The position numbers and the translations under genes are program-made. From assembly GCF_014295035.1 (NCBI RefSeq), contig NZ_CP060404.1:7480501-7544500 (forward strand): a DNA stretch of 64,000 bases, given 5' to 3'. Source of the stretch: Streptomyces buecherae (GTDB lineage: Bacteria; Actinomycetota; Actinomycetes; Streptomycetales; Streptomycetaceae). Positions 51,461 through 59,708 of the stretch are shown here, in pieces (within the stretch, counting starts at the first letter, position 1; each line of letters starts with the position of its first letter). The notes under the pieces are model-generated. The model saw only the letters and a program-made list of their open reading frames with translations. It had not been told where the DNA came from and did no database searches.

Positions 51461-52483
51461 ATGGCCATGCCGCTTCGTCAGACCATCCGGGTCGGGACGT
51501 ATCTCTTTGAACAGAAAGTGATCCGGCGGCGGGAGAAGTTCCCGCTGATCGTGGAGTTGGAACCGCTGTACGCGTGCAACCTCTCCTGCGAGGGGTGCGG
51601 CAAGATCCAGCACCCGGCCGGGGTGCTCAAGCAGCGGATGCCGGTGGCGCAGGCGGTCGGCGCGGTGCTGGAGTCCGGCGCCCCGATGGTCTCCCTCGCC
51701 GGCGGCGAGCCGCTCATGCACCCGCAGATCGACGAGATCGTCCGCCAGTTGGTCAAGCGCAAGAAGTACGTCTTCCTCTGCACGAACGCGGTGTTGCTCC
51801 GCAAGAAGCTGCACAAGTTCACCCCCTCGCCCTACTTCGCCTTCACCGTGCACATCGACGGCCTGCGCGAGCGGCACGACGAGTCGGTCGCCAAGGAGGG
51901 GGTGTTCGACGAGGCGGTGGAGGCGATCAAGGAGGCCAAGCGGCGCGGCTTCCGGGTCACCACCAACTCGACCTTCTTCAACACCGACACCCCGCAGAAC
52001 ATCATCGAGGTGCTCAACTACCTCAACGACGACCTCGAGGTGGACGAGATGATGATCTCGCCCGCCTACGCCTACGAGAAGGCGCCGGACCAGGAGCACT
52101 TCCTGGGCGTCGGCCAGACCAGGGAACTGTTCCGCAAGGCGTTCGCCGGCGGCAACCGCCGCCGCTGGCGGCTCAACCACAGCCCGCTCTTCCTGGACTT
52201 CCTGGAGGGCAAGACCGACTTCCCGTGCACGGCCTGGGGCATCCCCAACTACTCGCTGTTCGGCTGGCAGCGCCCGTGCTACCTGATGAGCGACGGGTAC
52301 GTGACCACGTACCAGAAGCTGATCGAGGAGACCGACTGGGACAAGTACGGCCGCGGCAAGGACCCGCGCTGCGACAACTGCATGGCGCACTGCGGGTACG
52401 AGCCCACGGCGGTGCTCGCCACCATGGGCTCCCTCAAGGAGTCGCTGCGCGCGGCCAGGGAAACGGTGTCGGCCAACAAGTGA
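51461..52483 (+). CDS. hpnH: Radical SAM adenosylhopane synthase HpnH
   Basis: A 340-residue radical SAM enzyme that adds a 5'-deoxyadenosyl group to hopene, the first step of extended hopanoid side chains. The cluster-binding motif is Cys39, Cys43, Cys46 (CNLSCEGC), followed by SLAGGEPLMHPQ; the C-terminal cysteines (CYLMSDGYVTTYQKL; CDNCMAHCGYEPTA) match HpnH. ATG 51461 has a strong AGGAGG 8-9 bases upstream that lies across the hpnG stop. It is the last strictly coupled hpn gene here; the aminotransferase follows after 131 bases. Confidence 0.96.
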   Translation: MAMPLRQTIRVGTYLFEQKVIRRREKFPLIVELEPLYACNLSCEGCGKIQHPAGVLKQRMPVAQAVGAVLESGAPMVSLAGGEPLMHPQIDEIVRQLVKRKKYVFLCTNAVLLRKKLHKFTPSPYFAFTVHIDGLRERHDESVAKEGVFDEAVEAIKEAKRRGFRVTTNSTFFNTDTPQNIIEVLNYLNDDLEVDEMMISPAYAYEKAPDQEHFLGVGQTRELFRKAFAGGNRRRWRLNHSPLFLDFLEGKTDFPCTAWGIPNYSLFGWQRPCYLMSDGYVTTYQKLIEETDWDKYGRGKDPRCDNCMAHCGYEPTAVLATMGSLKESLRAARETVSANK

Positions 52484-52542
52484 GGCCGCCGGCGCGGGCG
52501 CCGGGCACCCACCCCGAGCGGGGGCCGGCGCCCGTCCCCGGG

Positions 52543-52558
52543 GGGGGGCCGGCCCCCC
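52543..52558. repeat. G/C homopolymer palindrome between hpnH and aminotransferase
   Basis: GGGGGGCC-GGCCCCCC is a perfect 16-base palindrome inside a run of nine G (52540-52548) and six C. It is the most extreme low-complexity tract in the window and lies exactly where the related S. coelicolor cluster has ispG and dxs genes, as I remember it. Confidence 0.7.
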
Positions 52559-52614
52559 GGCCCGCACCGGCCGGCGGGGCAGGACGAGCGACGCACACAC
52601 GAAGGGGCAGGGGC

Positions 52615-54012
52615 ATGACGGTGGCCGAATCGACGGGCTTCGACCTCGGCAGACTCCTCACGGAGCGCGGGGCCGAACGCTACGAACTGCACGCCCGGTA
52701 CCTGAACCACCAGCTGCCGCGCATGCTGCACACCATCGGCTTCGACAAGGTCTACGAGCGGGCCGAGGGCGCGTACTTCTGGGACGCCGACGGCCAGGAC
52801 TACCTGGACATGCTCGCCGGCTTCGGGGTGATGGGCCTCGGCCGCCACCACCCCGTGGTCCGCAAGGCGCTGCACGACGTCCTGGACGCGGGCCTGGCCG
52901 ACCTCACCCGCTTCGACTGCCAGCCGCTGCCCGGACTCCTCGCCGAGCGGCTGTTGGCGCACGCGCCGCACCTGGACCGGGTGTTCTTCGGCAACAGCGG
53001 CACCGAGGCGGTCGAGACGGCGCTCAAGTTCGCCCGGTACGCCACCCGCAAGCCCCGGGTGCTGTACTGCCCGCACGCCTTCCACGGGCTGACCACCGGC
53101 GCGCTCTCGGTCAACGGCGAGGACGGCTTCCGCGACGGCTTCGCGCCGCTGCTGCCCGACACGGCGGTGCCGCTCGGCGATCTGGCCGCCCTGGAGCGGG
53201 AGTTGCGGCGGGGCGACGTGGCCGCTCTGGTGGTCGAGCCGATCCAGGGCAAGGGCGTGCTCGCGGCCCCGCCCGGCTACCTGCGCTCCGCCCAGGACCT
53301 GCTGCACCGGCACAAGGCGCTGCTCATCGCCGACGAGGTGCAGACCGGCATCGGGCGCACCGGGGACTTCTTCGGCTACCAGCACGAGGACGGCGTCGAG
53401 CCCGACCTGGTGTGCGTGGCCAAGGCGCTGTCCGGCGGTTACGTGCCGGTGGGGGCGACCCTCGGCAAGGACTGGATCTTCAAGCGGGTCTACTCCTCGA
53501 TGGACCGGGTGCTGGTGCACTCCGCGAGCTTCGGTTCCAACGCCCAGGCCATGGCGGCCGGCCTGGCGACCCTCGCGGTCATGGAGCAGGAGGACGTGGT
53601 GGCCCGCGCCCGGCGCACCGGAGACCTGCTCCGCGAACGGCTCGCCGCGCTCGTGCCGCGCTACGAACTGCTGCACGAGGTGCGCGGCCGGGGGTTGATG
53701 ATCGGCATCGAGTTCGGCCGGCCCACCTCGCTGAAGCTGCGCAGCCGTTGGACGATGCTTCAGGCCGCGCGGAAGGGGCTGTTCGCGCAGTTGGTGGTGG
53801 CGCCGCTGCTGCACCGGCACCGCATCCTGACCCAGGTCTCCGGCGACCACCTGGAAGTGATCAAGCTGATCCCACCGTTGATCATCGGCGAGCCGGAGGT
53901 GGACCGCTTCGTGGCGGCGTTCACGGACGTCATGGACGACGCGCACGACGGAGGCGGCCTGCTGTGGGAGTTCGGCAAGACCCTCGTGAAACAAGCCGTC
54001 GCCAGTCGGTGA
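52615..54012 (+). CDS. Class III aminotransferase of the hopanoid cluster (HpnO-like)
   Basis: A 465-residue PLP-dependent aminotransferase (acetylornithine/GABA class). NSGTEAVETALKFAR binds the cofactor phosphate, IADEVQTGIGRTG holds the PLP-ring Asp, and the Schiff-base Lys is residue 270 in CVAKALSGGYVPVG. Its position after hpnH matches the proposed step converting ribosylhopane or an aldehyde intermediate into aminobacteriohopanetriol. The C-terminal ~40 residues (HDGGGLLWEFGKTLVKQA) are an extension seen in this clade. ATG 52615 has GAAGGGG upstream. The 131-nt gap before it contains a G/C palindrome. The hpnO symbol is withheld as the orthology is inferred. Confidence 0.9.
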   Translation: MTVAESTGFDLGRLLTERGAERYELHARYLNHQLPRMLHTIGFDKVYERAEGAYFWDADGQDYLDMLAGFGVMGLGRHHPVVRKALHDVLDAGLADLTRFDCQPLPGLLAERLLAHAPHLDRVFFGNSGTEAVETALKFARYATRKPRVLYCPHAFHGLTTGALSVNGEDGFRDGFAPLLPDTAVPLGDLAALERELRRGDVAALVVEPIQGKGVLAAPPGYLRSAQDLLHRHKALLIADEVQTGIGRTGDFFGYQHEDGVEPDLVCVAKALSGGYVPVGATLGKDWIFKRVYSSMDRVLVHSASFGSNAQAMAAGLATLAVMEQEDVVARARRTGDLLRERLAALVPRYELLHEVRGRGLMIGIEFGRPTSLKLRSRWTMLQAARKGLFAQLVVAPLLHRHRILTQVSGDHLEVIKLIPPLIIGEPEVDRFVAAFTDVMDDAHDGGGLLWEFGKTLVKQAVASR

Positions 54013-54022
54013 GCGCGGGTGG

Positions 54023-54049
54023 CCGTGCCGGGCGCGCGCCCCGGCACGG
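54023..54049. terminator. Hairpin terminator at the end of the hopanoid operon
   Basis: CCGTGCCGGG pairs with CCCGGCACGG over 10 bp (loop 7 nt), 10 bases past the aminotransferase stop and before the convergent phosphatase gene. Confidence 0.75.
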
Positions 54050-54068
54050 GCCCCGCGCGCGCCGGCGG

Positions 54069-54893
54069 TCAGTCGGTCAGCAGCCGCTCGCGCAGCCGCC
54101 CACGCAGCGCGGGGGTGAGGCCGAGTCCCTCGGTGAGATAGCGCTCGGTGTCGCCCCAGGTCGTCTCGATCGCCTCGAACGCCGCCGCCAGATAGCTGGC
54201 CCGCGCGTCGAAGAGGGGGCCGATGAGTTCGAGCACCTCCGGCGACATGGCCTCGGCGGAGTCGCTGTGCCGCCGCACCTTGTAGCGGCGGTGCGCCGCC
54301 GCCGACGCCAGGTAGTCGGCCTCGATCGCCTCGGGGGTGACGCCGACGGCGAGCAGGGTGATGGCGATCGACAGGCCCGCGCGGTCCTTGCCGGCCGCGC
54401 AGTGCATGAGCGCCGGCACGCTGTCATCGGCCAGCGCGGCCAGCACGCGGGCGTGTTCGGCGGTGCGCGTGGTGACCATCGTGCGGTACGAGGCGGTCAT
54501 CCGGCCGGCGGCCTGGCCGTCGGAGAGTTCGGCCCGGAGCTGCTCGATGTCGCCGTGGAAGACCATGGACCAGAACTCGGCGCCCTCGGCCGGGTCGGTG
54601 AGCGGGATGTTGACGTTGCGGACGCCGGGGAGCGCGACGTCGGGTCCCTCGACCCTGATGTCGGCGGCGTTGCGGAAGTCGAAGATGGTGTGCAGGCCCA
54701 GCGTGGCCAGGAACGCCGCGTCCTCCTCGGTCGCGTGGGCGAGGTGACCACTGCGGAAGAGCACACCCGACCGCACCCGCCGGCCGTCGATCGTCGGCAG
54801 GCCGCCCACGTCCCGGAAGTTCCTGACCCCCGACAGGCGCGGTTCCGTCTCGTCCGGGGTGTGGGGGGAGGCGTGCGGGATCTGCTGTGTCAC
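54069..54893 (-). CDS. Tyrosine-protein phosphatase (PtpB/dual-specificity type)
   Basis: A 274-residue phosphatase. The P-loop HCAAGKDRAG (His164, nucleophile Cys165, Arg171) follows the HCxxGKDR form of the MptpB/tyrosine-serine phosphatase family, and the N-terminus has NFRDVGGLPT typical of that group. The Thr usual after Arg is Ala. It lacks a signal peptide, so it acts in the cytoplasm or on membrane components. GTG 54893 has GAGGAG five bases upstream. It is convergent with the hopanoid operon and divergent from the SGNH hydrolase gene. Confidence 0.9.
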   Translation of the reverse strand: MTQQIPHASPHTPDETEPRLSGVRNFRDVGGLPTIDGRRVRSGVLFRSGHLAHATEEDAAFLATLGLHTIFDFRNAADIRVEGPDVALPGVRNVNIPLTDPAEGAEFWSMVFHGDIEQLRAELSDGQAAGRMTASYRTMVTTRTAEHARVLAALADDSVPALMHCAAGKDRAGLSIAITLLAVGVTPEAIEADYLASAAAHRRYKVRRHSDSAEAMSPEVLELIGPLFDARASYLAAAFEAIETTWGDTERYLTEGLGLTPALRGRLRERLLTD

Positions 54894-55120
54894 GGCTGCT
54901 CCTCGGTGCGGGTGTGCCTGCTGTGGTCAACGAGAGGCTGGGGGCCGACCCTACGGTACGGGCCCGGCACCCCATCATTTCGGCCGCGCCCGCACCTTGT
55001 CATCGCCGGCGCAGATGCTTATTCCGGCTTTATGTGAGAGATCCAGTGGGATAGATCACCCCACGTCAACCCATGGTTACGGTGGCGTAGGTCACTTCAC
55101 ACGGAGGAGGATGTGCGGAC

Positions 55121-55912
55121 GTGGCAGCCGATTCGAAGACCAATACCAGTGACGCGTTCGAGTCGTACGCGGCCGTCGGAGACAGCTTCACCGAAGGTGT
55201 CGGCGACCCGGGGCCCGACGGGGCCTTCATAGGCTGGGCCGACCGGCTCGCCGTGCTGCTGTCGGACCAACGCGCCGAGCACGACTTCCGCTACGCCAAC
55301 CTCGCCGTGCGCGGCCGACTCCTCGACCAGATCGTCGAGGAGCAGGTGCCGCGCGTCCTTGAGCTGGGGCCCGAACTCGTGTCGTTCTGCGCGGGCGGCA
55401 ACGACATCCTGCGACCGGGCAGCGACCCGGACGACGTCGCCAGCCGGTACGAGGCGGCGGTGGCCAAGCTCGCGTCGTCCGTGGGCACCGTGCTGGTGTG
55501 CACCGGCTTCGACACGCGCGACGTGCCGGTGCTGCGGCATCTACGCGGGAAGATCGCGACGTACACGGCGCACGTGCGCGCCATCGCCGACCGCTACGAC
55601 TGCCCGGTGCTCGACCTGTGGTCGCTGCGCTCCGTGCAGGACCGGCGCGCCTGGAGCGCTGACCGCCTGCACCTGTCGCCCGACGGTCACACCCGGGTCG
55701 CCCTGCGCGCCGCGCAGGTCCTCGGCCTCGAGGTGTGCGCCGACCCCGACCAGCCCTGGCCGCCGCTGGCCCAGCGCCCCGCCGCGGCCGTGCGCCGGGA
55801 CAACATCCACTGGGCGCGCGAGCACCTGGTCCCCTGGATCGGCCGCCGGCTGCGTGGCGAGTCCTCCGGCGACCACGTCGAGCCCAAGCGGCCCGACCTG
55901 CTGCCGCTCTAG
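55121..55912 (+). CDS. SGNH/GDSL-family hydrolase
   Basis: A 263-residue esterase-fold enzyme. Block I is AVGDSFTEGVGDPG (Ser nucleophile near residue 22), block III GGNDILRPG (near 92), and block V ADRLHLSPDGH with Asp and His near 183-190. No signal peptide is present. The C-terminal ~45 residues (DNIHWAREHLVPWIGRRLRG) are shared with streptomycete members. GTG 55121 has GGAGGAGG ten bases upstream; TACGGT at 55078-55083 is a candidate -10. The substrate is unknown. Confidence 0.92.
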   Translation: MAADSKTNTSDAFESYAAVGDSFTEGVGDPGPDGAFIGWADRLAVLLSDQRAEHDFRYANLAVRGRLLDQIVEEQVPRVLELGPELVSFCAGGNDILRPGSDPDDVASRYEAAVAKLASSVGTVLVCTGFDTRDVPVLRHLRGKIATYTAHVRAIADRYDCPVLDLWSLRSVQDRRAWSADRLHLSPDGHTRVALRAAQVLGLEVCADPDQPWPPLAQRPAAAVRRDNIHWAREHLVPWIGRRLRGESSGDHVEPKRPDLLPL

Positions 55913-56045
55913 TCCGCGACCGGCGCTCCGGGGCAGCGCGGGGCGCCGTCCGGGCGCGGGCTCGCGCTGTCGTTGGCGCCGGGCGTGGGCCCTGTCGGGC
56001 GGGCTCCGGCGCCGTTGCGCCGCAGTCCCGCGTCGTGCGGGAGCG

Positions 56046-56110
56046 GGCCCGTCAGGCCCGGAAGGGGCAGGCCCGTCAGGCGGGACCAGACAGGGGCAGG
56101 CCCGTCAGGC
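56046..56110. repeat. Interspersed short direct repeats
   Basis: The 12-base unit GGCCCGTCAGGC occurs at 56046, 56070 and 56099; the last two copies share a longer GGGGCAGGCCCGTCAGGC unit. The third copy includes the last codons of the convergent ATPase gene. Confidence 0.75.
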
Positions 56111-56614
56111 CCACATCGGGGAGGAACCGGCGGGCCGGTCCGGGAGGCCCGCGGACTGCGCCGGCAGACCGGCGGTCGGCAGATAGGCCCAGACGGCCCG
56201 GCCCTGGCCGCCCTCGCGCGGGCGCACGCCCCAGGAGTCGGACAGCGCCTCCACGAGCATCAGCCCGCGTCCGCCCTCCTGCTCCCAGCCGCTCTCGCGG
56301 GGGCACAGCGTGGCGTGCTCGCGCCCCTGGTCCGCCACCTCGACCCGGAGTCGGTCGGCGAAGACGCGTAGTTCGCAGCGGACCCGGTCGCTGTTGGTGT
56401 GCCGCACCGCGTTGGTGAACAGCTCCGATACGACGAGTTGGGCGTCGTCCCGCAGTTCGTCGCAGGCACCCCACTCGGCCAGCCGGGCCAGAACCCGCTT
56501 GCGTGCCTCAGCGACGGAGGTGCTGAGCGCCGGCAGATGGAACGCGTCCTGAAGGCGTTGGGCGACCGCGCCGCCCGGGCGTCCTAACCAGAGACCGTCG
56601 TATGAAGTGGCCAC
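56105..56614 (-). CDS. ATP-binding regulatory protein (HATPase, anti-sigma type) with TTA codon
   Basis: A ~169-residue GHKL-fold protein: N-box VVSELFTNAVRHTNSD, G boxes RVEVADQGREH and GGRGLMLVEALSDSWG. It lies head-to-head with an XRE/DUF397 pair, the layout of abaA- and whiJ-like developmental modules in streptomycetes, where such proteins are thought to modulate DNA-binding partners or sigma factors. GTG 56614 has CATAGT six bases upstream and no ribosome site; TTG 56650 is an alternative. Codon 10 is TTA (56585-56587), implying bldA dependence. The gap to the divergent gene is AT-rich. Confidence 0.82.
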   Translation of the reverse strand: MATSYDGLWLGRPGGAVAQRLQDAFHLPALSTSVAEARKRVLARLAEWGACDELRDDAQLVVSELFTNAVRHTNSDRVRCELRVFADRLRVEVADQGREHATLCPRESGWEQEGGRGLMLVEALSDSWGVRPREGGQGRAVWAYLPTAGLPAQSAGLPDRPAGSSPMWA

Positions 56615-56751
56615 GCCGCAACTATGCGGCCCGTCAGTGACGAATGGCAAGCTTCAATCTGTAAATTGCAGAATCGTAAGAGCAGTCTGTTCGGTGAGCT
56701 GAGCACATGACAGACTGCTTACCTGTGACGGCGCTTGGAAGGGGAACGGCA

Positions 56752-57621
56752 GTGGCAGACGCACGGTCGGGAGGCGGTGCCCCGACCGTCTTGCGCGTGG
56801 TGCTCGGCAGGCGCCTGCAGGACCTGCGGGAGAAGGCCGGGCTCAGCTACGAGCAGGCCGGTCGTGCGCTCGACGTCACCCACGCCACGATCCGCCGGAT
56901 GGAGAAGGCCGAGGTCGGCCTGAAGATCCCGTACGTCGAGAAGCTGCTGACCACCTACGGCGTGAGCGACCAGGAAGAGGTCGAAGGCTTCCTCGCGCTG
57001 GCCCGCGAGGCCAACCAGCCCGGTTGGTGGCACCGGTTCCGCGACGTGCTGCCGGACTGGTTCAGCGCCTTCGTCAGCCTGGAGGTCGAGGCCAACCTCA
57101 TCCGCGCCTACGAGCCGCACTACATCCCCGGCCTGCTGCAGACCGAGGACTACACGCGCGCCGTGCTGCGCGCCGGCATGCCCCACGCCTCCGAGGCGGA
57201 CATCGACCGCGGTGTCGCGTTGCGCAAGGAGCGCCAGGCGCTGCTCACCCGCGAGAACCCGCCGCTGCTGTGGGCCGTGCTCGACGAGACGGTGCTGCGG
57301 CGGCCGATCGGCGGACCCGGCGTGATGCGCGACCAACTCGCGCGCCTCATCGAGGCCACCGCCATGCCCAACGTCCGGCTCCAGGTCATGCCGTTCGACG
57401 CCGGGCCACACCCGGCCATGTACGGCCCCTTCCACATCTTCCGGTTCCCGATCCCGGAACTTCCCGACATCGCGTACTCGGAGAGCCTCGTCGGCGCCGT
57501 CTACTTCGACCAGCGCGATGACGTGTCGATGTTCCTGGAGGCCCTGGACCGGATGTGCGCGCAAGCCGCGCCAGCACAGACCACCGAGTCGATCCTCGGT
57601 GGCATTCGCAAGGAGATCTGA
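56752..57621 (+). CDS. XRE-family regulator with DUF5753 domain (WhiJ-like)
   Basis: A 289-residue DNA-binding protein. The helix-turn-helix is at about residues 15-70 (LGRRLQDLREKAGLSYEQAG, then THATIRRMEKAEVGL). The remaining ~200 residues are the DUF5753 domain with AYEPHYIPGLLQTEDYTRAVL. These proteins usually pair with a DUF397 protein, which follows here. GTG 56752 has GAAGGGG seven bases upstream; ATG 56707 in the same frame would add 15 residues including a TTA codon (56719-56721). Confidence 0.92.
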   Translation: MADARSGGGAPTVLRVVLGRRLQDLREKAGLSYEQAGRALDVTHATIRRMEKAEVGLKIPYVEKLLTTYGVSDQEEVEGFLALAREANQPGWWHRFRDVLPDWFSAFVSLEVEANLIRAYEPHYIPGLLQTEDYTRAVLRAGMPHASEADIDRGVALRKERQALLTRENPPLLWAVLDETVLRRPIGGPGVMRDQLARLIEATAMPNVRLQVMPFDAGPHPAMYGPFHIFRFPIPELPDIAYSESLVGAVYFDQRDDVSMFLEALDRMCAQAAPAQTTESILGGIRKEI

Positions 57622-57624
57622 ACC

Positions 57625-57861
57625 ATGGATCGCATCTACAACGGCATGCCCGCCACCGACCTCGGCACCGAAGGCTGGCACAAGCCCTGGAGCGGGGGCA
57701 ACGGGGGGAGTTGCGTGGAGGCCATGCGCCTCGGCGACGGCCGGATCGCGCTGCGCCAGTCCACCGATCCCGACGGCCCCGCCCTGATCTACACCCACCA
57801 CGAGATCGCGCGGTTCATCCAGGGCGCGAAGGCCGGTGACGCCGACTTCCTCCTCGCCTGA
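57625..57861 (+). CDS. DUF397 protein
   Basis: A 78-residue small protein with the DUF397 layout: WHKPWSGGNGGSCVEAMRL then ALRQSTDPDGPALIYTHHEI and FIQGAKAGDADFLL. ATG 57625 has AAGGAG about nine bases upstream, three bases after the XRE stop. Members of this family act with XRE/DUF5753 regulators in Streptomyces development and, in some loci, behave as antagonists of the DNA-binding partner. Biochemical role unproven. Confidence 0.93.
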   Translation: MDRIYNGMPATDLGTEGWHKPWSGGNGGSCVEAMRLGDGRIALRQSTDPDGPALIYTHHEIARFIQGAKAGDADFLLA

Positions 57862-57956
57862 CCGCACCGCCTCGCCGGCCGCCAGCGCCGGCGAGGCGGT
57901 GCACGGGCGAGCGACCGCGGCGACACCACAGGCATCGGCACCGAGCGGAGCACGGC

Positions 57957-58757
57957 ATGGTTGAGCAGGGCCCCTCGATCCCCGGGATCGACACCAGCAG
58001 GCCACACCCGGCCCGCATGTACGACTACTACCTCGGTGGAAAAGACAACTACGAGATCGACCGCGAGGCGGCCGAGCGTGTCATAGCCATGGCCCCCGAG
58101 GCCCGCCCCAGCGCCCGCGCCAACCGACAGTTCCTGCTCCGCGCCGTGCAGCACGTGGTGCGACAGGGCGTGCGGCAGATCATCGACATCGGCACCGGCA
58201 TCCCCACCTCGCCCAACACGCACGAGGTGGCCCGGCAGATCGCCCCCGACGTCCGCGTGGCCTACGTCGACAACGACCCGATCGTGGCCACCCACGCCGA
58301 GGCCCGGCTGACCAACACGCCGGGCGTCGGCTTCCTGTTGGCCGACGCCCGGCAGCCGCGCCACATCCTGGGCCACCCCACCGTCCGCAAGCTGATCGAC
58401 TTCGATCAGCCGGTGGCCGTACTGCTCCTCGCCGTCCTGCACTTCGTCAAGGACGAGGAGGACCCGGCCGGCATCGTCGCCGCGCTGCGGGACGCGCTGC
58501 CCGCCGGAAGCTACCTCGTCCTCAGCCACGGCACGGGCGACTTCCACCGCGCGGGCGGCGACGCCAGCGAGGTCTACCGGGCCGCCACCGCCTCCCTCCA
58601 CCTGCGCGACCGGCCGGCCGTCGAGGCCCTGTTCGCGGGGCTCGACCTGCTGGAGCCCGGGGTCGTGCAGGCGTCGCGATGGCAACCGGAGGACCCCGCC
58701 GCCGCGGCGGAGGACAGCCGGGTCGCCTTCTACGGGGGCGTGGGCGTCAAGCGGTGA
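57957..58757 (+). CDS. SAM-dependent methyltransferase, DUF574 family
   Basis: A 266-residue protein with the DUF574 start RPHPARMYDYYLGGKDNYEID and the methyltransferase glycine motif IIDIGTGIPTSPN near residue 74, then AYVDNDPIVATHAEARL (acidic end of strand 2) and FDQPVAVLLLAVLHFV. This actinobacterial family is often linked to XRE/DUF397 genes; its substrate is unknown. ATG 57957, about 95 bases after the DUF397 gene, probably still in the same transcript. Its 3' end overlaps the convergent STM4011-family gene by 11 bp. Confidence 0.92.
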   Translation: MVEQGPSIPGIDTSRPHPARMYDYYLGGKDNYEIDREAAERVIAMAPEARPSARANRQFLLRAVQHVVRQGVRQIIDIGTGIPTSPNTHEVARQIAPDVRVAYVDNDPIVATHAEARLTNTPGVGFLLADARQPRHILGHPTVRKLIDFDQPVAVLLLAVLHFVKDEEDPAGIVAALRDALPAGSYLVLSHGTGDFHRAGGDASEVYRAATASLHLRDRPAVEALFAGLDLLEPGVVQASRWQPEDPAAAAEDSRVAFYGGVGVKR

Positions 58758-59697
58758 GCCTGGTCGGGCCGAGCGGCACCGGCACCGCGCCCGGCGCCGG
58801 TGTCCGCGCCGGTATCCGCTCCAACACGCCGCCGGCGAACACGTCGTACAGCGGCAGCGTCTCCAGGTGCACGTAGCCGATGTGGCAGTCGCACACCGCC
58901 CGCGTGCACGGGCGCGGGTGCAGGGCCGCCCGGTAGGACCCGTCGTAGAGGTTGCCCAACGCGTCGCGGACGAAGTGGCAGCGGCGTACCGTGCCGTCGC
59001 CGTCCACCGAGATGACCGAGGAGCCCGTCCGACAGGGCAGGCCGGCGCTCTCGTGCGGGTGCCGGCTGTAGCCGAACAGCGGGTCGATCGCGGTCCACTG
59101 CTCGGCCTCCGCGTCGGTGTACGCGCGCCCCTCGGCCGCGTTCACCCACAGGTAGACGTGCGCGGGCAGCGCGGCCCGCAGTCGGTGCGCCGCCGCCAGG
59201 TGCTCGGGCAGCCCCACGATGCCGACGCTGAACCGCACCCCGCGCTCGACCAACTCGCCGCACTTGGCCACGAACCGCTCGTACGGCGTCTGCCCCGGGT
59301 GGTAGGTGCACCACAGCGCCAGCGCGTCCAGGTCCGCCGCGCCCAGCCAGTCGGTGCGGCAGCTCAGATTGGTCTGGATCGCCACCCGGCGCACGTGCGA
59401 CAGGTGGCTCAGCTCGGTGAGCGCGCGCCGGTACCAGGAGCGGACCAGCCCCTCGCCCCACGGCGTGAACAGCAGCGACAACCGGTCATCGGTGTGTTCG
59501 GCGACCCAGTCGGTGAAGCGCTCCAAGGCCGCCCGGTCGGCGCGCAACTGCTCGCGGGAGTCGCGGCGCTTGGCGAACGGGCAGTACGGACAGTCGTAGT
59601 CGCAGGAGGCCAGCGGCCCCCGGTAGAGCACGGTCAGCTCCGTGCCCGCGCCCTCGCACGGCCCGGGTCCGGCGCCGGTCGCCGACTCCTCTCGCAT
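58747..59697 (-). CDS. STM4011-family radical SAM protein
   Basis: A 316-residue radical SAM enzyme, last gene of an operon named from Salmonella STM4011-4015. The cluster motif is Cys32, Cys36, Cys39 (CDYDCPYC); then LLFTPWGEGLVRSWYRRAL and a C-terminal Cys-rich part (RRCHFVRDALGN; CTRAVCDCHIGYVHLE) that could hold an auxiliary cluster. ATG 59697 has GAGGAG seven bases upstream. Its reaction is unknown. The association with a second radical SAM enzyme, a hydrolase and an ATP-grasp-like protein suggests modification of a small molecule or peptide. Confidence 0.92.
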   Translation of the reverse strand: MREESATGAGPGPCEGAGTELTVLYRGPLASCDYDCPYCPFAKRRDSREQLRADRAALERFTDWVAEHTDDRLSLLFTPWGEGLVRSWYRRALTELSHLSHVRRVAIQTNLSCRTDWLGAADLDALALWCTYHPGQTPYERFVAKCGELVERGVRFSVGIVGLPEHLAAAHRLRAALPAHVYLWVNAAEGRAYTDAEAEQWTAIDPLFGYSRHPHESAGLPCRTGSSVISVDGDGTVRRCHFVRDALGNLYDGSYRAALHPRPCTRAVCDCHIGYVHLETLPLYDVFAGGVLERIPARTPAPGAVPVPLGPTRLTA

Positions 59698-59708
59698 GTG
59701 CGCGCTCC

